Source: Halorussus aquaticus
GTDB taxonomy: Archaea > Halobacteriota > Halobacteria > Halobacteriales > Haladaptataceae
Length of the DNA stretch: 64,000 nucleotides
Reading direction: 5' to 3'
Assembly (NCBI RefSeq): GCF_024218795.1
Contig: NZ_CP100400.1
Coordinates: 1,240,001 to 1,304,000, forward strand
Below the pieces are notes generated by a model. That model made no database searches, was not told the DNA's origin, and was given only the letters and a program-made list of their open reading frames with translations. Below, one piece after another: positions 60,273 through 64,000 of this stretch; position 1 is the first letter of the stretch; each line of letters begins with the position of its first letter. Position numbers and translations under genes: made by a program.

Positions 60273-61298
60273 CTACTCCGATTCCCACCACTCGCTCCTG
60301 CGGTCGTCGTACGTCGCGTCCCGGAAGGGCGCGGGCCAGTCGGAATCGTTCTCGAACCCGAACCCGTAGCCCAGCCAGTAGCCGACGTGCCAGCCCACGG
60401 CCTCGGTGTCGATGTCGCCGAGCGTGATTCGGAGGCTGTCGTAGCGTTCGAGCGCACCGTCGCTGTCCGGGTCGACGCCGCGGACCCGACCGCAGGACCC
60501 GGTGTCGCCGCTCCGACAGGGGAGGTCGTCGGCGAGCGACACGACCACCTCGGCCTCGCTCCGGTTCGCCACGAACTCGAACGAGACTCTCTCGGGGACG
60601 GTTCCGTTAGCTCCCCGGGCGTAGTAGTCGAGGGCGTGGCGGACCTGCTCGCGGACCGCGGCGGGGTCGTCGGTGGCGTTCGCGCCGAGGTACACGGTGA
60701 AGTTGGCGTCGGTCCACGGGAGTCGTCGCTCGGTGGCGTTCGGCCGCGGTAGCGAGGTCAGCGGCGACGACGGAGCCATGACCGACTGCGGACCGGCCGA
60801 GTGGTTCAACCCCAGCGTGTGACCGAGTTCGTGTTTCAGGATGAGCCGCGTCGATTCGTTGGAGTAGGACCCGACGACCTCGATGGATATCGGCCGGGAG
60901 ACCTGCCCGCGGTGGTTCACGTAGGGCGCACACCCGGCCGGGTCGGTGACGTTGGCGCACCCCTCGATGTTCTCGACGAACTCGACCACGATGTCGGGAT
61001 TCGATGCGTTCGGTTCCAGTCGGTAGTCGATAGAGAACCCGGCGAAGCGCGTGCTGTTGTTCGCCCAGAAGTCGAGGGCGTCGGAGACCAGCGGCCGGAA
61101 GTTCCGCGATTCGTTCGCAGTGTTGTCGATAGCTACCGTCAACTCCCTCTCCCCCCACGGATTCGGCCGGTCCGGCGCTTGCTCGGACGTGAGCGCCCGT
61201 TGGTCGGCCGAACCCCCAGTTTCCGCCCCGTTGTCGGGTGCCTCGGTCGCGCACCCGGCAAGTACGAGGAGGGCAGCGACGAACAGTGTTCGCCACAT
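60273..61298 (-). CDS. Matrixin-like metalloprotease lipoprotein with a degenerate second domain
   Basis: A 341-aa exported lipoprotein (lipobox VLAGC, C16). Domain 1 (about 50-180) has the extended zinc site HELGHTLGLNH (156-166) and a Met-turn (SVM, M174) of metzincins. Domain 2 (about 197-320) repeats the fold, but the aligned helix reads HVGYWLGYGFG (304-314), losing the catalytic Glu and two His. Cys pairs occur in both halves (CANV...GC; CRSGDTGSC). It would act at the cell surface. The start MWRTLF gives the best signal peptide. Confidence 0.8.
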   Translation of the reverse strand: MWRTLFVAALLVLAGCATEAPDNGAETGGSADQRALTSEQAPDRPNPWGERELTVAIDNTANESRNFRPLVSDALDFWANNSTRFAGFSIDYRLEPNASNPDIVVEFVENIEGCANVTDPAGCAPYVNHRGQVSRPISIEVVGSYSNESTRLILKHELGHTLGLNHSAGPQSVMAPSSPLTSLPRPNATERRLPWTDANFTVYLGANATDDPAAVREQVRHALDYYARGANGTVPERVSFEFVANRSEAEVVVSLADDLPCRSGDTGSCGRVRGVDPDSDGALERYDSLRITLGDIDTEAVGWHVGYWLGYGFGFENDSDWPAPFRDATYDDRRSEWWESE

Positions 61299-61351
61299 CA
61301 GCAATCACGACAACGTTCTCGCGTATCAAGGTTTGCCGTCGAACCGAGAGG

Positions 61352-62287
61352 CTAACTCCGGTCATCGACTGCGTAACAGTCGAAGTCCGCGACGTGGGAG
61401 TAGGATTCGGACTCTATCTGGAGGGTCGCGTGGTCGATATCGAACGCCCGACCCAACTCGCCGCGACACTCCGACAGGACCGAGTCCGGGTCGGTGCCCT
61501 CCGCCACGACGACGTGCGCCGAGAGCGCGTAGTCGGTCGAGTTCAGCGCCCAGACGTGGACGTCGTGAGTCTCGACCACTCCGGGAAGGTCTTCGAGGTA
61601 GCGGGCCACCTCCGCGAGTTCGACCTCGCTCGGGGTCCCCTGCAGGAGGATGTTCAGGCTGTCGGCGAGCAGGTCCTTCGCCGAGTAGAGGACGAGACCT
61701 GCCACGAGGACCGCGAACAGCGGGTCCAACACCAGTAGGTCGGTGTAGTAGAGCGCGACGCCGACCGCGATTGCGGCGACGCTCCCGAGGGCGTCGGCCA
61801 GCAGGTGGAGGAACGCCCCCTCGACGTTCAGCATCTCGCGCTTCCCCCGAAGCACCCACGCCGCCGCGAGGTTCGCCGCGAGTCCCAGCAGGCCCACGCC
61901 GACCACGACCAGCGGTCGAACCGCCTGCGGGTCCCGGAACCGGCCGAGCGCGTCGTAGACGATGTACGCCACCGTCGCCAGCAGGAAGACCCCGTTGAGG
62001 AACGCGCCCACGACCTCGGCACGCTGGTAGCCGTAGGTGCGCTTGGCGTCGGCGGGCCGGGCCGCGACCCACGCCGCCAACAGCGCGAGTCCGAGGCTGG
62101 CGCTGTCGGTGAGCATGTGGACCGCGTCGGCCAGCAGCGTCAGCGAGTCGGCGTAGAGCGCGCCGAGGAGTTCCACGACGAGGAACGTCGTGTTGATGGT
62201 CAGCGCCAGCGCGAGCGCCCGGAGCGGGGCGTCGGCGGCGTGGTCGGCGTGGCCGCTGTCGCCGCCGTGGGTCTGGTTGCGTGCCAT
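61352..62287 (-). CDS. Cation diffusion facilitator (zinc/metal exporter)
   Basis: A 311-aa CDF protein with six transmembrane helices. The metal site has HMLTDS in TM2 and HLLADALGS in TM5, with Asp/His at the conserved positions. A His-rich N-terminal head (GGDSGHADHAADAP) precedes the helices and the C-terminal cytosolic dimerisation domain follows. It exports Zn2+ or related divalent ions using the proton gradient. Together with zntA it gives the window two metal exporters. Confidence 0.92.
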   Translation of the reverse strand: MARNQTHGGDSGHADHAADAPLRALALALTINTTFLVVELLGALYADSLTLLADAVHMLTDSASLGLALLAAWVAARPADAKRTYGYQRAEVVGAFLNGVFLLATVAYIVYDALGRFRDPQAVRPLVVVGVGLLGLAANLAAAWVLRGKREMLNVEGAFLHLLADALGSVAAIAVGVALYYTDLLVLDPLFAVLVAGLVLYSAKDLLADSLNILLQGTPSEVELAEVARYLEDLPGVVETHDVHVWALNSTDYALSAHVVVAEGTDPDSVLSECRGELGRAFDIDHATLQIESESYSHVADFDCYAVDDRS

Positions 62288-62434
62288 CTGTCGGGTCGTG
62301 GCGAAGTACGGCGTCCGTGGCCTTGGGTCTCGTGGCGAGTGTCGTCCGAAACCGGGCGTAGTCTCGTGCTGTCCCGCCCGGTTTTCACTGATACAGCGAG
62401 TGAGGACGCTCCGACGGTGCCGCCCCGACGCCGG

Positions 62435-63877
62435 TCAGGGTTCCGGGTCGAAGAACTCGGCCAACTCCGCGCCGAACTCCGCGGCGAGTTCGCCGACCTC
62501 CTCTCCGACGAGCAGGTCGTAGCCGTCGGCCAGCGCCGACTCGACGTGGACACCCAGCGCCACGTCGAAGATGTCGTCGCTCTCCAGAAACGCCGCGGCC
62601 GTCTCGAACTCCCGGTCGCGCTCCACGACGTAGCGGTCGCCGTCGATGAACGGTCCGTACGGCGGCCCGGACCGCGCGGCCGTCTCACTGTCTCCGGAGT
62701 CGTCGGCGTCCTGCGACGCGGTCGCAGGGCCCGATGAACTCCGTTCATCGGCGTACTTCCCGTAGAACCCCTCGGCGTGCTGGCGGACGTGGACCGGCGG
62801 CCCCTCGTGGCGTTCGACCGCCGGGCGCTCGGCCACCGCCAACTCGACGAAGAGGACCGCCGACTCGTCGGCGAACGTCGCGGCCCGGAGCGCGTCGAAC
62901 CCCCGGCGGTCCAACTCCTCGCGCACTCCGGACACCGACTTTCGGAGTTGGGGGTACAACTGGTCCTCGACCACGTCGGGCGCGTCGAATCGGAGCGCGA
63001 CGGGGGTCGTCCCGCGCGCCCGGACGTGGTCGCGCACCTCGTCCGCGGAGAGGGGGTCGGTCGGGTCCGGGAAGAACAGGTCCTCGCGGGGGCGTTCCAG
63101 CAACTCTCGGGCGTAGTGCTGGAGGCGCGCGACGTTCTCGGGGGCGCAGACCGCCGCCACGTTGCGCTCGGGGTCGGTCGGGTCGATTACGACGAGCGGG
63201 TCGTCGAACTCGGCCTGCCCGTGGTTCTCGGGGTCGAACCGGACCGGCGGGTGCCAGTCGTCCGCGGCCGCCTCGACCGTCTCCCGGAACCCGCCGTATT
63301 CGAGGACGAGCAGTTCGGTCAGGTAGCCGGAGAACCCCCGCGTGCGGAGGTCGCTCCCGTAGGCTCCGATGCCCTTGAGGAACTGCTTGAACAGGCGCAC
63401 CTCCCCGGCGAGGTCCGCGTCGATGCGCTCGTCGAGGTACTCGTTGTGGAACGGGGTCCGGTCCACCGCCGACCGGATGTCGGTCGCCGAGTCGAGGCGG
63501 TAGCACGGGACGAGGTCCACGTCGAAGCCGTCGTACTCGCCGGTCACGTAGGGATGTTCGGCGTACTCCTCGCGGCCCTCCGGCAGGACGGCGTGGCCCA
63601 CTCGGAGACCGTAAGATTCCAACTCCTCGCGGTCCGCGTCGGCGGGGAACCGGACGAACAGGTCGATGTCGCGGTCGCCGCTTATCCACGTCCCGCGGGC
63701 AGTGCTCCCGACCTGAATCACGTCGCCCGACACCGGGAGGTCCGCGATGGCCTCCTCGGCGCGTTCGGTCAGCGCCGCCACTGCCTCGCGCATGCGCTGG
63801 CGCTCGCGGTCGCCGGGGTCGATTCGGTCGCCAATCGCGGCGACCACCGCCTCGAAGTCGTCGTCCTCGCCGGTCAT
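62435..63877 (-). CDS. cca: CCA tRNA nucleotidyltransferase (archaeal class I)
   Basis: A 480-aa archaeal CCA-adding enzyme with the class I catalytic motif GSTARGTWISGDRDIDLFV (G57, S58, D70, D72) and a third acid in FDVDLVPCY. LKGIGAYGSDLRTRGFSGYLTELLVL and the rest of the archaeal domain follow, with a Ser/Asp-rich insert (about 380-405). It adds CCA to tRNA 3' ends, needed here because neither tRNA in the window encodes CCA. The bases at 63878-64000 carry no gene I can support. Confidence 0.93.
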   Translation of the reverse strand: MTGEDDDFEAVVAAIGDRIDPGDRERQRMREAVAALTERAEEAIADLPVSGDVIQVGSTARGTWISGDRDIDLFVRFPADADREELESYGLRVGHAVLPEGREEYAEHPYVTGEYDGFDVDLVPCYRLDSATDIRSAVDRTPFHNEYLDERIDADLAGEVRLFKQFLKGIGAYGSDLRTRGFSGYLTELLVLEYGGFRETVEAAADDWHPPVRFDPENHGQAEFDDPLVVIDPTDPERNVAAVCAPENVARLQHYARELLERPREDLFFPDPTDPLSADEVRDHVRARGTTPVALRFDAPDVVEDQLYPQLRKSVSGVREELDRRGFDALRAATFADESAVLFVELAVAERPAVERHEGPPVHVRQHAEGFYGKYADERSSSGPATASQDADDSGDSETAARSGPPYGPFIDGDRYVVERDREFETAAAFLESDDIFDVALGVHVESALADGYDLLVGEEVGELAAEFGAELAEFFDPEP

Positions 63878-64000
63878 ACCCGTGGATTCTCGGCCCTCGG
63901 TCGAAAACGTGTCGTCTCGTCGCGCCGGGTCTCCGCGGCGGGTGAACCGCGGCCCAATCGCCGTGTGAACGCATCACGGCGTCAGGGCGAAAGCGAAAGC

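Noticed and set aside
63878..64000. Possible start or end of another gene at the right edge.
   Set aside because: The visible frames are short, with no motif or promoter, so nothing can be supported.
1..64000. CRISPR arrays, insertion sequences with transposases and rRNA operons.
   Set aside because: I found no regularly spaced repeats, no transposase-like protein and no rRNA sequence when reading the window. A small decayed IS remnant cannot be excluded by eye.

Overview
The window is chromosomal DNA of a halophilic archaeon (class Halobacteria). The evidence is the high GC content, very acidic proteins, Tat-dependent lipoproteins with Thr/Glu/Asp-rich linkers, mostly leaderless genes with a TATA element about 25 nt before the start codon, and haloarchaeal marker genes: the SDR-type glucose-6-phosphate dehydrogenase Azf, a tandem histone, a stand-alone RPA with several OB folds, archaeal CCA enzyme, aIF2-beta with TRAM domain and an archaeal RNase P RNA. 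The order azf - rpa2 - histone - histone deacetylase resembles the Haloferax HVO_0511 to HVO_0522 neighbourhood as I remember it. The genus cannot be fixed from the sequence.

Layout. 1-7445: mptD (partial), aIF2-beta, azf, a DUF309 gene, tRNA-Arg(GCG) with a duplicated 3' end beside it, a lipoprotein, and the chromatin/DNA group rpa2, histone, HDAC. 7456-19128: zntA, a 38-codon membrane ORF, RNase P RNA, an AMMECR1 gene, NAD salvage genes pncB and pncA, an Hvo_1808-type surface lipoprotein, an M23-like protein, a lipoate-ligase-like protein, pyrC, and about 500 bp without a convincing gene that looks like a structured RNA. 19149-28160: one large minus-strand dipeptide-type ABC transporter locus (fused ATPase DppDF, two paralogous binding proteins, DppB, DppC, two small membrane proteins). 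28347-33809: USP, DHH phosphoesterase coupled to BtpA, a convergent PfkB kinase, and small haloarchaeal proteins. 33913-35955: an AT-richer insertion with two divergent Tat-exported proteins of unknown function, followed by a hairpin array. 35956-38931: DUF1684, Na+/Ca2+ exchanger, GNAT, AhpD-like protein. 38932-40100: a second AT-rich insertion with a Fic/Doc-like gene, a small convergent ORF and palindromic sites. 40126-49950: methyltransferase, KaiC-like protein, DUF5790, DUF5789, creatininase, ornithine cyclodeaminase, two MATE paralogues flanking tRNA-Arg(CCG), a membrane-anchored ferredoxin and a DJ-1/PfpI protein. 49978-64000: an iron-box-controlled binding protein, an ATP-grasp protein, gnd, valS with a possible Val-rich leader ORF, a PAC2 chaperone, an M29 aminopeptidase followed by a 115-bp duplication, an M48 protease, a matrixin-like lipoprotein with a degenerate second domain, a CDF exporter and cca.

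Functional links. azf and gnd supply both dehydrogenases of the haloarchaeal oxidative pentose phosphate pathway. pncB and pncA form a Preiss-Handler NAD salvage pair. Histone, HDAC and RPA2 form a chromatin/DNA-binding group. zntA and the CDF gene both export divalent metals, and the 50034 binding protein is probably derepressed under iron limitation. Most of the window is ordinary core genome. The most unusual items are the two AT-rich insertions, the structured intergenic RNA candidate at about 18829-19036, the short Val-Val leader ORF before valS, and the protease with a pseudo-protease repeat.
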